Below, one piece after another: positions 46,651-55,653 of a stretch of DNA of 62,233 bases (positions are counted from its first letter, which is position 1; each line of letters begins with the position of its first letter). The notes below the pieces were generated by a model. That model had not been told where the DNA came from and did not search any database. It saw nothing but the letters and a program-made list of their open reading frames with translations. Position numbers and translations under genes: made by a program. This DNA comes from Methylovulum psychrotolerans (GTDB lineage: Bacteria > Pseudomonadota > Gammaproteobacteria > Methylococcales > Methylomonadaceae): assembly GCF_002923755.1 (NCBI RefSeq), contig NZ_PGFZ01000004.1, forward strand, positions 266,373-328,605, in the 5' to 3' direction.

Positions 46651-47232
46651 TTAGTTGTTTGAAAATGACTGAAGCCTTTTACGCGCATGGAACATACGGG
46701 TCTTCACGGTATTTTCAGGGCAGTTGAGGATATGGGCGATGTCTTGGTAAGGCAAGCCATGGTAAAAAGCCAGTTCGATAACCGCCCGTTGGTCTGGCGG
46801 TAACGAGGCAAGGGCGCAATTGAGCCAATCTTCGTTTTCATGGCGTTGCGCCAAATTAGCGGCCGGATCGGCCACTTCCGCCAGCCAATCGTCACTGTCG
46901 GCATGGGCGTTACGCGCATTATGGTCTAGGGCTTTCAAGGTCTTATTGTAAGCAATGCCAAAGACCCAAGTGGACAGTTTACTGGTATAGTTAAACCCCT
47001 CCGGTTTTTGCCAAACCACTAATAACGTTTCTTGGATAATTTCCTCAACGGTTTCGGGTTGGCGGCTAATGCGTTGGATAAAACGGAACAACCGGGGGTA
47101 ATAGAGCTTATAAAAGGCCTCAAAGGCCGCCATATCGCCCGCCTTAAGGCGTTGGAACAGCGTGTTTTCATCTTCGGCCGGGCTGGGTTCCGGTATCGGC
47201 GGTTTTTCGCGGGTTCGCACTAAACGCAACAT
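46651..47232 (-). CDS. ECF-family RNA polymerase sigma factor
   Basis: A 193-residue sigma factor with region 2 at about 25-90 (FEAFYKLYYPRLFRFIQR, ETVEEIIQETLLVVWQKP) and region 4 at about 130-185 (SLPPDQRAVIELAFYHGLPY, EIAHILNCPENTVKTRM-like, here DIAHILNCPENTVKTRMFHA). The ATG at 47232 is preferred over a GTG six bases upstream because AAAGGA sits at better spacing. It is first in an operon with its anti-sigma factor and a lipoprotein subtilase. Its regulon is unknown. Confidence 0.93.
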   Translation of the reverse strand: MLRLVRTREKPPIPEPSPAEDENTLFQRLKAGDMAAFEAFYKLYYPRLFRFIQRISRQPETVEEIIQETLLVVWQKPEGFNYTSKLSTWVFGIAYNKTLKALDHNARNAHADSDDWLAEVADPAANLAQRHENEDWLNCALASLPPDQRAVIELAFYHGLPYQDIAHILNCPENTVKTRMFHARKRLQSFSNN

Positions 47233-47318
47233 TGCCACTTTTCCTTTGCTAATCTGGGTTTGCTTCTCTCCTATATCCTGATAAATCGGCTAAAGGTTCA
47301 ATCGCCGCTAATAATTTC

Positions 47319-48065
47319 TTAAAACCCCAGACTCATTGACAGCAAATACTGGTTCGCCATAGGCGAGGGCTGGAACCAGCCATAGTGGTAATTTGCCCAA
47401 TAGTTACCGCCTAACTGGGTATCGACATAGCGCAAATCGAGGCTCAAAGAGCTGGTCACAAACCAAGATAGGCCTGCATTCCAATAAAAATAGTCCTGCC
47501 CCAGCAATTGCCCCATTTGGGCATAAGCCAGACCCGCCGACACCTGCACAGTATCGGCAATATCCCGGCGGTAGTCCAATTCATAATTGACCGTTGTGGC
47601 ATGACGTTGGTAAGCATTTGGCGCCACGGAAATTTTCGCACTGATGCTGTCCTGATAATGCAGGGCGGCGGAATATTCCGCATAGTCAGCGGTTTGGGCA
47701 AATACTGTCCCGTCGTATATATAACCTGTCGCCGCTACCGCCATTTGCCAATCTGTAGTAATTGGCAACCGCCAACCCGTATAAGGCCTCGCTTCAAACT
47801 CGGCAGTCCCTTTATAATAAATGCTACTCAAGGCGACTGGCGATACCCCCAAACCCGCAAACCATCCGCTCTGGTTTTGGTAATCGAATTGGCCTTGGCC
47901 AACCGGATCCCCTCGGCTTTTAGAATACCCCCGATACACATAGTCGCTCAACAGGCGCACTTTACCGTGCCACTCCGCCCCAACAGGCGGCAGGTAAAGC
48001 GACAAGCCTAAGTACCACAAAAACAGATGTTGTGGCGGTTTTCCCAACGTAGCCGTCAGTTTCAT
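47319..48065 (-). CDS. TorF-family outer-membrane protein
   Basis: A 248-residue protein whose mature part opens with WHGKVRLLSDYVYRGYSKS, the mark of the TorF/Gcw_chp family of putative porins. Alternating hydrophobic strands and a C-terminal phenylalanine (YLLSMSLGF) fit a small beta-barrel. The N-terminal leader is hydrophobic (HLFLWYLGLSLYLPPVGA) and should act as a signal peptide. It lies 38 bp after a retropepsin-like gene on the same strand. Function in this organism is unknown. Confidence 0.82.
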   Translation of the reverse strand: MKLTATLGKPPQHLFLWYLGLSLYLPPVGAEWHGKVRLLSDYVYRGYSKSRGDPVGQGQFDYQNQSGWFAGLGVSPVALSSIYYKGTAEFEARPYTGWRLPITTDWQMAVAATGYIYDGTVFAQTADYAEYSAALHYQDSISAKISVAPNAYQRHATTVNYELDYRRDIADTVQVSAGLAYAQMGQLLGQDYFYWNAGLSWFVTSSLSLDLRYVDTQLGGNYWANYHYGWFQPSPMANQYLLSMSLGF

Positions 48066-48103
48066 GGAGGTCTGGCCTTACTTAAAAACCAGAACAGCCG
48101 CGC

Positions 48104-48835
48104 TCACCGCGCCGCCTTTTTTATTAGCGTAATCGCCTGTAAATTATCATCAATCGCCATTTGGTAACGGCCTAACACGCTCATGCCCAACAGGCGGGTA
48201 TTGCCTAACAGCCGATCAGCGACAAAGGCCACTTCCACATTAAACACGGTCTCCCCGGCAATTTTCAATTCCTGCAACACCCCTATCTTGGCATCGCTCA
48301 GGCCATTGGCGGTTTGCATTTTTTGTAGCGTAAATTGGTTCTCACTCAGGCCTAAAGGGGCGATCATGGATTCGGGTAAGACCACCAAATCGGCTCCGGT
48401 ATCGATCAGCATATCCACCGTTTGCCATAGCCTGCCATCACCGGAAAGGGCGACGGAAACCATCAGATGCTTGCCTTCCTGACGGGTCGGCAAGACAATG
48501 CCCCGATTTTCGCGGGCGGTTTTTTTGTTGATAATAGCAATGTGCGCCAATTTACCTTGCTTGTTGCGGCTGGTGATATAGTTAAACCCCACCAGCAATT
48601 GGGTCAGTTGCTGGTCTAAATTGCCATAAGCACGCACTTTCGCTTCATTCTGGATGCGTTCCAAGCCGCTGACTTCGATGTGCATCTGTTCTTGTAGCGA
48701 CTGGATTTGCCCAAACAGATCGTCACCTTCCAGCGTGGCTTGCGCCCGTGCCGTTAAAACTACCCCCATTAAGCTGATAACGGCCAGCAAACGCAACGTG
48801 TTATGGGGGCGGTTAAGCCCGCTAAACAGGGTCAT
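48104..48835 (-). CDS. Retropepsin-like aspartic protease
   Basis: A 243-residue protein with an N-terminal hydrophobic leader (TLRLLAVISLMGVVLTARAQ) and a C-terminal clan AA retropepsin-like domain. The catalytic motif is DMLIDTGADLVVLPESMI, with partners KIGVLQELKIAGETVFNVEV and LLGMSVLGRYQMAIDDN, the second conserved block of the fold. Such proteins work as dimers, so this one is likely a periplasmic homodimer. Its start overlaps the stop of the aldo/keto reductase gene (ATGA). Substrate unknown. Confidence 0.85.
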   Translation of the reverse strand: MTLFSGLNRPHNTLRLLAVISLMGVVLTARAQATLEGDDLFGQIQSLQEQMHIEVSGLERIQNEAKVRAYGNLDQQLTQLLVGFNYITSRNKQGKLAHIAIINKKTARENRGIVLPTRQEGKHLMVSVALSGDGRLWQTVDMLIDTGADLVVLPESMIAPLGLSENQFTLQKMQTANGLSDAKIGVLQELKIAGETVFNVEVAFVADRLLGNTRLLGMSVLGRYQMAIDDNLQAITLIKKAAR

Positions 48836-49707
48836 GGCTGCACGCCTATCTGTTCGATAGTTGCCCTATCCGCCGGATTCAATTCGGGCAGACGGTAACT
48901 GGCCAAATCATCGTGCAAATGTTGCGCGTTGCTGCTGCCGGTCAGCGGTATCATGCCGATTTGCAAGGCGAAGCGGAACACCAGTTGCGCTACCGTACAG
49001 CCTAAGCGTTGCGCCATCTTAAGTATCGGGGCTTGCTGTAGTTCGGTCGAGTTGGCCGTTAATAACGAGAAGCCTTGGTAACATATTCCATTAGCCTCGC
49101 ATAAAGCGCGTATTTCCGCATCCCATTGGCTACGCGCATAACAGCGGTTTTGGACAAAAGCCGGTTTAATCTCGGCTTCCGCCAACAGGCTATGCAATTG
49201 CCCGAAACTGACATTAGAAATGCCCAATAATTTCACAACGCCTGTGTGGCATAAATTTTCCATCGTCCGCCACACTTGCCAATCCGCATCCACCAAACCC
49301 TGCCGCGCCGCCGGGCCATGCAGGATGAAAGCGTCCAGATAATCGGTCTGTAAATGCTCTAAAGAACTGGCCAGCGATTGCCGGACTTGGGTGCTGTAAT
49401 CCGCCTTAGGGTCGTAAGGCAAACGGTGGTCTTGGCTGGAGACAAACGTGAATTTACTTTGTAAAAACAGCCCGCTGCGTTGGCACAACCCATCCACCAC
49501 CGCCTGTTGGACGGCCTTGCCAACCGCCGCTTCATAATAATGGCGGCGTTGGTTGGCGGTGTCGATACCTAAAAATCCTGCCTTAAGCGCTTGGTATGTC
49601 AACGCTTCGGTGCGCTCCTCTTTCCAGGCCGTACCGTACAGGAAGGTTGGAACGCTTACGCCTCTATGGTCGATAAGCGGGCTGATGGATAATTGTGGTT
49701 GGCTCAT
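48832..49707 (-). CDS. Aldo/keto reductase
   Basis: A 291-residue NAD(P)H-dependent oxidoreductase of the aldo/keto reductase fold. Visible marks are VPTFLYGTAWKEE, GFLGIDTANQRRHYYEAAVG (the catalytic aspartate region), LQSKFTFVSS, TDYLDAFILHG and GISNVSFGQLHSLL. The ATG at 49707 is taken as start; an upstream TTG at 49740 is possible. It overlaps the next gene by 4 bp. The substrate cannot be read from the sequence. Confidence 0.88.
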   Translation of the reverse strand: MSQPQLSISPLIDHRGVSVPTFLYGTAWKEERTEALTYQALKAGFLGIDTANQRRHYYEAAVGKAVQQAVVDGLCQRSGLFLQSKFTFVSSQDHRLPYDPKADYSTQVRQSLASSLEHLQTDYLDAFILHGPAARQGLVDADWQVWRTMENLCHTGVVKLLGISNVSFGQLHSLLAEAEIKPAFVQNRCYARSQWDAEIRALCEANGICYQGFSLLTANSTELQQAPILKMAQRLGCTVAQLVFRFALQIGMIPLTGSSNAQHLHDDLASYRLPELNPADRATIEQIGVQP

Positions 49708-49775
49708 GACAGTTTTCGCTGAGGTCTGAAAGATAGACAACAGTTTCTATGATTAAAGGCCAATTGGCAATAGCC

Positions 49776-51302
49776 TTAAAGCCTATCCAACACCAGCCGC
49801 CCCGCTTGTATGGCCTGCTTGCGCCAGTGTTGCCAATAGCTTTGGCTTTGTTGGTGGCGTAAGCAACGTAAATACCGCACCCGCTGGGCTTGGTCGAGAT
49901 GCTCATGCAGCAAGGGTATTAGGCCGTCTTCAATATTGTAAACGGCTTTGTCCGGCGCCAAACACACAGGCACGACAGACGCTAACGGCAATTGCAAATC
50001 CTCGGCAATGGCTTCGCAAGCTTGACGGATGTGCTGAGCTTTGGGGGTATCCGGCTGCTGGATATTGTACGGCGGTTGCCAATCCCGGATAGGCCGGAGG
50101 CGGTCGATTTGGGTCACTACGGCGAGGATCACAGGCAAGGCTTGGTGTGGGCGTTGCTCCTGAAAGTAACGGCGTATCTTAGCCAATTGCCCGGCATCGG
50201 CGGCGCGGGCCGCTTGGGTGGCAGAGCAGACCAACAGAATCACATCGACTTTCGCCCATTCGTGCAGTAACGCCATCGGGGCTTCGGGGTGCGCCAATCC
50301 GGCATACCCGGCACTGTCGAGAATAATGGCTTGTTGCAAACCATCGCGTTCCAACGCATAAGGCGTGATTTCGCTGGTGCTGGGCAATAAGCTGGCGGCA
50401 GTTTTTATTTCCCCAAACAAGGCGTTAATCAGGCTGGACTTGCCGCTGCTGACTTGCCCTAACACCAAAAACCGCAACGGCTCCAGCGCTTGCACCTGGG
50501 CGGCGGTTTCGGCAAGGTCTGCCCTGGAATCGGGCGTTAACTGCCCAACCGTCACCATATCATCCAAGCTGATCTGGCCGCTGTACAGTTGGATGGCGTA
50601 ATAGCCCAGTTTATTAATATACGCCGTGATGAGGCGTTGCGATAATTCTTTGGTGACGGTACTTACACCCTTGCTGACTAATACCCCCCGCGCCGCCGCC
50701 AGAGCCGCCCCCGACCAATTGAACAACCAGTTACCGATATTAAAAACCGCTTTGAATTTATTCAGGTTAACCGCCGCCTGTTGCAGGCGGAGCAGATCGC
50801 CGACCCGCACGGCATGGCTACCCGGAATTTTATCCAACACCTCACGCTGAAGGTCTTCGCAAACCAACACAATCAGCTTGAGCAAGTACGGCAAGGGAAA
50901 CTCTAACACGGGATACTTAGAATCGGCGTGAAAGTGTCTGGCAACCACGGCCAACACTTCATTGCTTAGCTTTAGGGCTTGGCGGGGATCGGTCAGCACA
51001 TCGGTTTGGCTTTGCCAGCGTTGCGTCAAGGGTTCCAAGGCTTGCCAAGCCGATTGCGCGGTATCTGACCAATTAGGATTGGCGGGGTTGCTGAACGCGT
51101 CGACAATAATCGGCTGGGCGGCATGGCTACGCCAGTACAACAGCGCATAAATCAAAGCGAAGTTAGCCGATAACGCTACCATGCCTTGATAAAGCCAGCC
51201 CTGTTGCCATAACCAATAGCCCCCCAAACCGACCAAGCCCAACACGGGCAGTAACGCCAAAACGGCGACAAAAATGCCAAAACGGGTGATGGAGACCGGC
51301 AT
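49776..51302 (-). CDS. Membrane-anchored dynamin/Era-like GTPase
   Basis: A 508-residue protein with two N-terminal membrane segments (FGIFVAVLALLPVLGLVGLG and WLYQGMVALSANFALIYALL). A central helical region leads to a GTPase domain: G1 near 277 (VLGQVSSGKSSLINALFG), G3 near 330 (ILDSAGYAG) and G4 near 397 (VTQIDRL, with T-Q-x-D in place of N-K-x-D). The gene lies 1 bp after a second GTPase gene. The pair may act on the inner membrane, as related YcjX/DUF697-linked GTPases are thought to do. Function unknown. Confidence 0.85.
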   Translation of the reverse strand: MPVSITRFGIFVAVLALLPVLGLVGLGGYWLWQQGWLYQGMVALSANFALIYALLYWRSHAAQPIIVDAFSNPANPNWSDTAQSAWQALEPLTQRWQSQTDVLTDPRQALKLSNEVLAVVARHFHADSKYPVLEFPLPYLLKLIVLVCEDLQREVLDKIPGSHAVRVGDLLRLQQAAVNLNKFKAVFNIGNWLFNWSGAALAAARGVLVSKGVSTVTKELSQRLITAYINKLGYYAIQLYSGQISLDDMVTVGQLTPDSRADLAETAAQVQALEPLRFLVLGQVSSGKSSLINALFGEIKTAASLLPSTSEITPYALERDGLQQAIILDSAGYAGLAHPEAPMALLHEWAKVDVILLVCSATQAARAADAGQLAKIRRYFQEQRPHQALPVILAVVTQIDRLRPIRDWQPPYNIQQPDTPKAQHIRQACEAIAEDLQLPLASVVPVCLAPDKAVYNIEDGLIPLLHEHLDQAQRVRYLRCLRHQQSQSYWQHWRKQAIQAGRLVLDRL

Positions 51303-51303
51303 A

Positions 51304-52479
51304 TCAGCTATCCTTCTGCTTAAGAAAGTGCCGGGCTTGGCTAAACGCCTCGTTATAAGTGGCTTTTATGGTTTCGGCAGTCGGTAAGGCACCGCGCTCG
51401 ACACCGTATAAATACACACAAAAAGCTTTGCCTAAGGCATAGGTCATCGCCCCTGAATACACACCCGCCACCGCCGAGCCGTACACCGGGACTAATTTCA
51501 GCAACTCGCGCCCTAATAACCCCAGACCGACACTCACGCCTATCAGGCTAGTAAATTCGGCATACAGCCTACGGGTCAGCTCCAAGCCATAAATCGAGGC
51601 GATGCTATGGAACAGCTTGGCCTGTACCGCCAGCACCAAAGGCAAACCCGCCAACGGCACTGCGCCCATGCCGACATTTAACAGTGCGTAACCGATCAGA
51701 TGCGGGTGGGCTTGTTGGGCATGAAAATCCAGTAATGCCTTATGGTGTTCCGTGCCGCGTAACAAGCCCAACACCCCCTTGGGTAAGACCGTTTCAATCG
51801 TATCCCACAATGCCTCCCCGCCATAATCGGCAGGTTCGAAACCGTCTTCCGGCAAGGTGAAATCCACAGCGACAAAATGCGCGGGCAAGCCGTTAAACCA
51901 ACTCCGCTGATATAGCAAGACTTGCGCTAAAGCGTGCGGCACTTGCGGCGGGAAAGGGCTTTGCAGGTAAGGGTAAGGTTGCAAATGCCCGGCATCACCT
52001 TGATAGGCTTCATGCAAAGTGGTTTGCACGACAATGATCGGCCAATCAGGGTGTTGCTTATGAATGGCTTGCACCGTGGCGACCACTTCCGCTTGGTTCA
52101 TATCCAAAGCGCGGAGGACGACAATCAGCAAATGCGCCTGATTAGCGCACCACGCTAAATCCTCTTCGGGATTATAAGCCGTTTCGCCCAAGCCGCGCGT
52201 ATCCAAAAATCTGAGCAACGGATGGCTGGCGGACGGGAAATCATAAAACTGCGAACGTGGGGTACAGGCTTGGAAACCATTGCCGATAGCCGCCTTATCG
52301 CTACCCGTCAAGGCTCGGATCAGCGAGCTTTTCCCCGCTTGGGTTTTACCCAATAGCCAAAATACCGGAATCGGCAAACTCTGCCTGACCGCGTTGATTT
52401 TCACCTCCACACCGTCGGCCTTAGGGCTAAACAGCGCGTCGCCCAAGCCTTGCCACGTCCACTTACCGAGTATTGTCAT
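51304..52479 (-). CDS. GTPase with DUF697-like C-terminal membrane region
   Basis: A 391-residue protein with G1 at residues 44-52 (LLGKTQAGKSSLIRALTGS) and G3 near 95 (FLDTRGLGETAYNPEEDL); G4 is not clear. The last third is hydrophobic (LLNVGMGAVPLAGLPLVLAV, VGLGLLGRELLKLVPVYGSA, GVYSGAMTYALGKAFCVYLY) and resembles DUF697. The gene is 1 bp upstream of the other GTPase gene. It is 34 bp after hoxW, so read-through from the hydrogenase operon is possible. Confidence 0.85.
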   Translation of the reverse strand: MTILGKWTWQGLGDALFSPKADGVEVKINAVRQSLPIPVFWLLGKTQAGKSSLIRALTGSDKAAIGNGFQACTPRSQFYDFPSASHPLLRFLDTRGLGETAYNPEEDLAWCANQAHLLIVVLRALDMNQAEVVATVQAIHKQHPDWPIIVVQTTLHEAYQGDAGHLQPYPYLQSPFPPQVPHALAQVLLYQRSWFNGLPAHFVAVDFTLPEDGFEPADYGGEALWDTIETVLPKGVLGLLRGTEHHKALLDFHAQQAHPHLIGYALLNVGMGAVPLAGLPLVLAVQAKLFHSIASIYGLELTRRLYAEFTSLIGVSVGLGLLGRELLKLVPVYGSAVAGVYSGAMTYALGKAFCVYLYGVERGALPTAETIKATYNEAFSQARHFLKQKDS

Positions 52480-52512
52480 GGGAATTGATTGAATGGAAAA
52501 GTTATTACCGAG

Positions 52513-52992
52513 TTAAGGGCTTAACAAGCATCGCCAAGCCGCCACGTCTAAATCCGCCAATAAGCGTTGCAAAAACTGGCAGGCCTCCGCCAGATGCCCG
52601 TCCGCTTCCGCGCTTAAGCCCTCGCCCAGTTCAAAATGCTCGCCTTTGATGCTGAGCAAAAAACACGGCGGGGGCGGTTGGTGTTTAATGGTTTGGTACA
52701 CCGCTAATACCGCCGCCGGGCTCATAGCGTGGGTCGTATAACTGTCATCCTTAGCGGCGGTGAGTTCGGCAAACGCGAAAGCGCCGTTACAGTTGACCGA
52801 AGCGTCGACAAATAACACTAAAGCCCGCTGTTCCAAATCCAGCGCGTGTTCAATCTGGAGTTGGAAATCATCGAGCAAGTCCACTGAAGCCAAATCGGCA
52901 TGACCTTCAATATACGCCAACGCCAAAGGCCCTAAGGCATCATCACCACGGCTAAGATTGCCATAGCCGAATATTAATACGGGTTTGGGCAT
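52513..52992 (-). CDS. hoxW: HoxW, hydrogenase maturation endopeptidase
   Basis: A 159-residue peptidase of the HyaD/HycI/HoxW family that removes the C-terminal tail of the hydrogenase large subunit after nickel insertion. The N-terminal motif LIFGYGNLSRGDDALGPLAL is diagnostic, and nickel-ligand candidates include an early glutamate or aspartate, D41 region (LLDDFQLQIEHAL) and the later histidine (TTHAMSPAAVL). It is the last gene of the hox cluster, 41 bp after the cupin gene. Confidence 0.93.
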   Translation of the reverse strand: MPKPVLIFGYGNLSRGDDALGPLALAYIEGHADLASVDLLDDFQLQIEHALDLEQRALVLFVDASVNCNGAFAFAELTAAKDDSYTTHAMSPAAVLAVYQTIKHQPPPPCFLLSIKGEHFELGEGLSAEADGHLAEACQFLQRLLADLDVAAWRCLLSP

Positions 52993-53033
52993 AAAGGTTT
53001 ATTCCTGTCAGGGCTTTAGCTAAAGTAAGCCGA

Positions 53034-53474
53034 TTATTTACTCGCCGGAGCCGCTAGCGGTACTTTGACGGAAACGGGCATATTAACCGTACCCGCATAA
53101 AACGCCAAGATTTTTGCCGGAACAGTACCGATGTTTTTGCCGTTATGCGCGGTGTTAACCACTTCAAAAAAGGTTTCGCCCGCTTCGATGCGTTTTTTCG
53201 TGCCGTCTGTTAAGGTCACTTCCAAGGTGCCTTCAATCAGCAGTTCAAAAGACGGCATCGGATGATAATGCCAGCCCGTTTCGGCATCGGGGGCAATTTC
53301 TATTAATAGCCCGGTCACTTCGGCAGTGCCGTTAGGATAGGCAATGGCCTTGCCGTCCCAAGTGTGGCTGCTTTTAATCATCGGGGTGACTTTTATCGGC
53401 GGGTTGGTTGGGGTAGTAGTCGCGCAAGCGCTCAATACAAAAGCGGCGACTAATGGGAAAAAAGGCTTGGACAT
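53034..53474 (-). CDS. Cupin-domain lipoprotein
   Basis: A 146-residue protein using the ATG at 53474, which gives a lipoprotein signal (FFPLVAAFVLSAC). A single cupin fold follows with the metal motif ETGWHYHPMPSFELLIEG and the second motif EAGETFFEVVNTAHNG. It is encoded between hoxH and hoxW on the same strand, although such a periplasmic cupin is not a known hydrogenase factor. It may be a passenger. The ligand or reaction is unknown. Confidence 0.8.
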   Translation of the reverse strand: MSKPFFPLVAAFVLSACATTTPTNPPIKVTPMIKSSHTWDGKAIAYPNGTAEVTGLLIEIAPDAETGWHYHPMPSFELLIEGTLEVTLTDGTKKRIEAGETFFEVVNTAHNGKNIGTVPAKILAFYAGTVNMPVSVKVPLAAPASK

Positions 53475-53601
53475 GAAAAGGGTAGGGTAGGTTAATAAGG
53501 ATAAGGCGCATTGAAACACGCTTTTTACATCATGGCGAGCAGTGTTTTGAGCCAGACGTGCAGCGCATATAGAACCCAGCATTAAGCAAATGGCAGGTTA
53601 C

Positions 53602-53638
53602 TAGGGCATCGTGCAATGGCTAAAGACCATTGCACTCC
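53602..53638 (-). repeat. 37-nt hairpin repeat, copy 1 (after hoxH)
   Basis: A 37-nt element with stem GTGCAATGG / CCATTGCAC and a 7-nt loop. It lies 33 bp beyond the hoxH stop codon. The reverse complement matches 61014-61050 at 35 of 37 positions. Read relative to the upstream gene, both copies have the same orientation. Confidence 0.7.
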
Positions 53639-53671
53639 ACGCTGAGCGCTTAATAATGCCTGAACAACCCA

Positions 53672-55165
53672 CTAAACCCGTTCGATACCGCCGTCGCTAT
53701 GCTTCACTAGCTTATCCAGCAACCGCCCTTCGGCATCCAGCAATTCCAATTGCAGGGGCATTTTGCCGACCGCATGAGTGGCGCAGGACAAGCAGGGGTC
53801 GTAAGCACGGATAGCCACTTCCAGATTGTTCAATAAGGGTTCGGTCAATTCCCGCCCAGACAAATACTCCGCCGCCACTTGCCGCACCGATTCGTTCATC
53901 GCCTGGTTATTGCTGGTGGTGGAGACGATTAAATTGGCTTTGGTGACAATATCATTTTCATCGACTTGATAATGGTGGAATAAGGTGCCGCGTGGGGCTT
54001 CGATAACGCCTATGCCTTCGTAACGTTTTTCGCCCTGCGCCACCAATTCGCCGCCCAACAAGTCAGCATCGTGCAACAACTCTTTAATGCTTTCCGCACA
54101 ATGCAGCGCTTCAATCAGCCGCGCCCAATGGAAAGCCAAAGTGCTATGCACCATGGCTTCGGGGCTGTGCGCCTTAAAGTCCAGCCGAGCCGCTTCGGCT
54201 AAGGGCGTGTTGATAAAATCGCAATTATTGACCCGCGCCAAGGGCCCGACGCGATACCAACCCGCCTCCTTACCCAACGCCAACAGATACGGAAATTTCA
54301 TATACGTCCATGAGCGGACTTCTTCATGGATAAATTCGTTATAGCGGCAATAATCGACATGATCCATAATGGCTTCGCCCGCCGCGTTATTGGCGCGGAT
54401 ACCGCCGTGATACAGTTCCAAAGCCCCGTCCGGTTTAATCAGGCCTAAATAATTGCTGCGGATGGTGGCAAATTCATCATAATACGGCAAATTGGCGCAA
54501 TGGACTTTTTTGACTAAGGCCACAGCTTGGACAGACCAACTGATAATTTGGTCTATATCCGCCAATAAATAATCCCGCTCGGCTTTGTTCAAGGCCTTGT
54601 TCATGCCGCCCGGAATCGCCCCCGTGCCATGTATGCGTTTACCCGATACCATGCGGATCACTTCTTGCCCGTATTTGCGCAGCTTAACGCCTTGCACGGC
54701 AATATCGGGATAATCCGCCAACACGCCGATAATATTACGTTTGCCGATGTCGCTTTCAAAGCCGAACAATAAGTCGGGGCTGGACAAATGGAAAAAATGC
54801 AGCGCGTGTGATTGCAGCACCTGCCCGAAATGCAGCAAACGGCGCAACTTATCGGCGGACACGGGTAGGTTTTCAGGGTCAATGCCGACCAATTGGTCTA
54901 TCGCCTTCGCCGCCGCCAAATGATGGCTGACCGGGCAAATGCCGCACAGGCGTTGCACTAAGACGGGCAATTCCCAATAAGGGCGGCCTTGGATAAAGCG
55001 TTCAAAGCCACGAAATTCGACAATGTGCAGCCGTGCTTGCTGGACTTTATTGTCGGCATCGAGCAATAAAGTGACCTTACCATGCCCTTCGACACGGGAC
55101 ACGGGGTCAACAACGACACGTTTCAGACTGTCACGGTTTTCGGCGGTTTCTAAATGTTCGTACAT
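53672..55165 (-). CDS. hoxH: HoxH, large catalytic subunit of NAD-linked [NiFe] hydrogenase
   Basis: A 497-residue large subunit. The nickel-iron ligands are in the N-terminal RLCGICPVSHH and in the C-terminal DPCLSCATH. A tail of about 33 residues follows that histidine and should be removed by HoxW. With HoxY it forms the hydrogenase half of a cytosolic enzyme that couples H2 oxidation to NAD+ reduction or the reverse. It is separated from hoxY by a PIN toxin-antitoxin pair (62-bp gap after the toxin gene). A 37-nt hairpin lies just beyond its stop. Confidence 0.96.
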   Translation of the reverse strand: MYEHLETAENRDSLKRVVVDPVSRVEGHGKVTLLLDADNKVQQARLHIVEFRGFERFIQGRPYWELPVLVQRLCGICPVSHHLAAAKAIDQLVGIDPENLPVSADKLRRLLHFGQVLQSHALHFFHLSSPDLLFGFESDIGKRNIIGVLADYPDIAVQGVKLRKYGQEVIRMVSGKRIHGTGAIPGGMNKALNKAERDYLLADIDQIISWSVQAVALVKKVHCANLPYYDEFATIRSNYLGLIKPDGALELYHGGIRANNAAGEAIMDHVDYCRYNEFIHEEVRSWTYMKFPYLLALGKEAGWYRVGPLARVNNCDFINTPLAEAARLDFKAHSPEAMVHSTLAFHWARLIEALHCAESIKELLHDADLLGGELVAQGEKRYEGIGVIEAPRGTLFHHYQVDENDIVTKANLIVSTTSNNQAMNESVRQVAAEYLSGRELTEPLLNNLEVAIRAYDPCLSCATHAVGKMPLQLELLDAEGRLLDKLVKHSDGGIERV

Positions 55166-55227
55166 GGTTTATCCCGATGGTATATCTCGAAAAATGGCTC
55201 AGTTCGGCAAAACCCAGCCTATTATCA

Positions 55228-55653
55228 TTACATTTTCAAAAGCCGTATAAATCCGGCCTGTTCAAAATGATGGTCAGATGTTATTGCAGCCGTAATCCGT
55301 TCGTCTTGCATTAGGACAAAGCTACTGCAATCAACCAGACTCCATTTTTTATCAGGCCGCGATTTCCACAATTGATAAGCCTGCTGTTCCTTCACTTGAT
55401 CGATATGGATAACCTTTACCCAAAATGCGGCCTTAATCGTTTCCATGATTTTTATCTGCTGCGGTTTAGTTATCCGTAATGGGCTATAAAGCAAAGCGAT
55501 AAGCTCTGCAAGGACATAATTACTGGTTACTAATCCGGCTTTATTCATAAAACATTGCTGTAGCAATTGGCTAGTCTGAACATGAAAGGGTTCTGTTTTT
55601 ATCAGGTAATTAGCCCAACCTGAAGTATCCATAAACAATGCTTGTCTAGTCAT
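55228..55653 (-). CDS. PIN-domain toxin (VapC-like)
   Basis: A 141-residue PIN-domain protein with the acidic residues expected of a nuclease: D9 (FMDTSGWANYL), a glutamate in VLAELIALLY, an aspartate in SLVDCSSFVLM and one in AITSDHHFEQ. Such toxins cleave RNA, often tRNA or rRNA. The gene overlaps its antitoxin by 8 bp. Both lie inside the hox operon between hoxY and hoxH and are richer in A+T than the hox genes, which suggests insertion by transfer. Confidence 0.85.
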   Translation of the reverse strand: MTRQALFMDTSGWANYLIKTEPFHVQTSQLLQQCFMNKAGLVTSNYVLAELIALLYSPLRITKPQQIKIMETIKAAFWVKVIHIDQVKEQQAYQLWKSRPDKKWSLVDCSSFVLMQDERITAAITSDHHFEQAGFIRLLKM

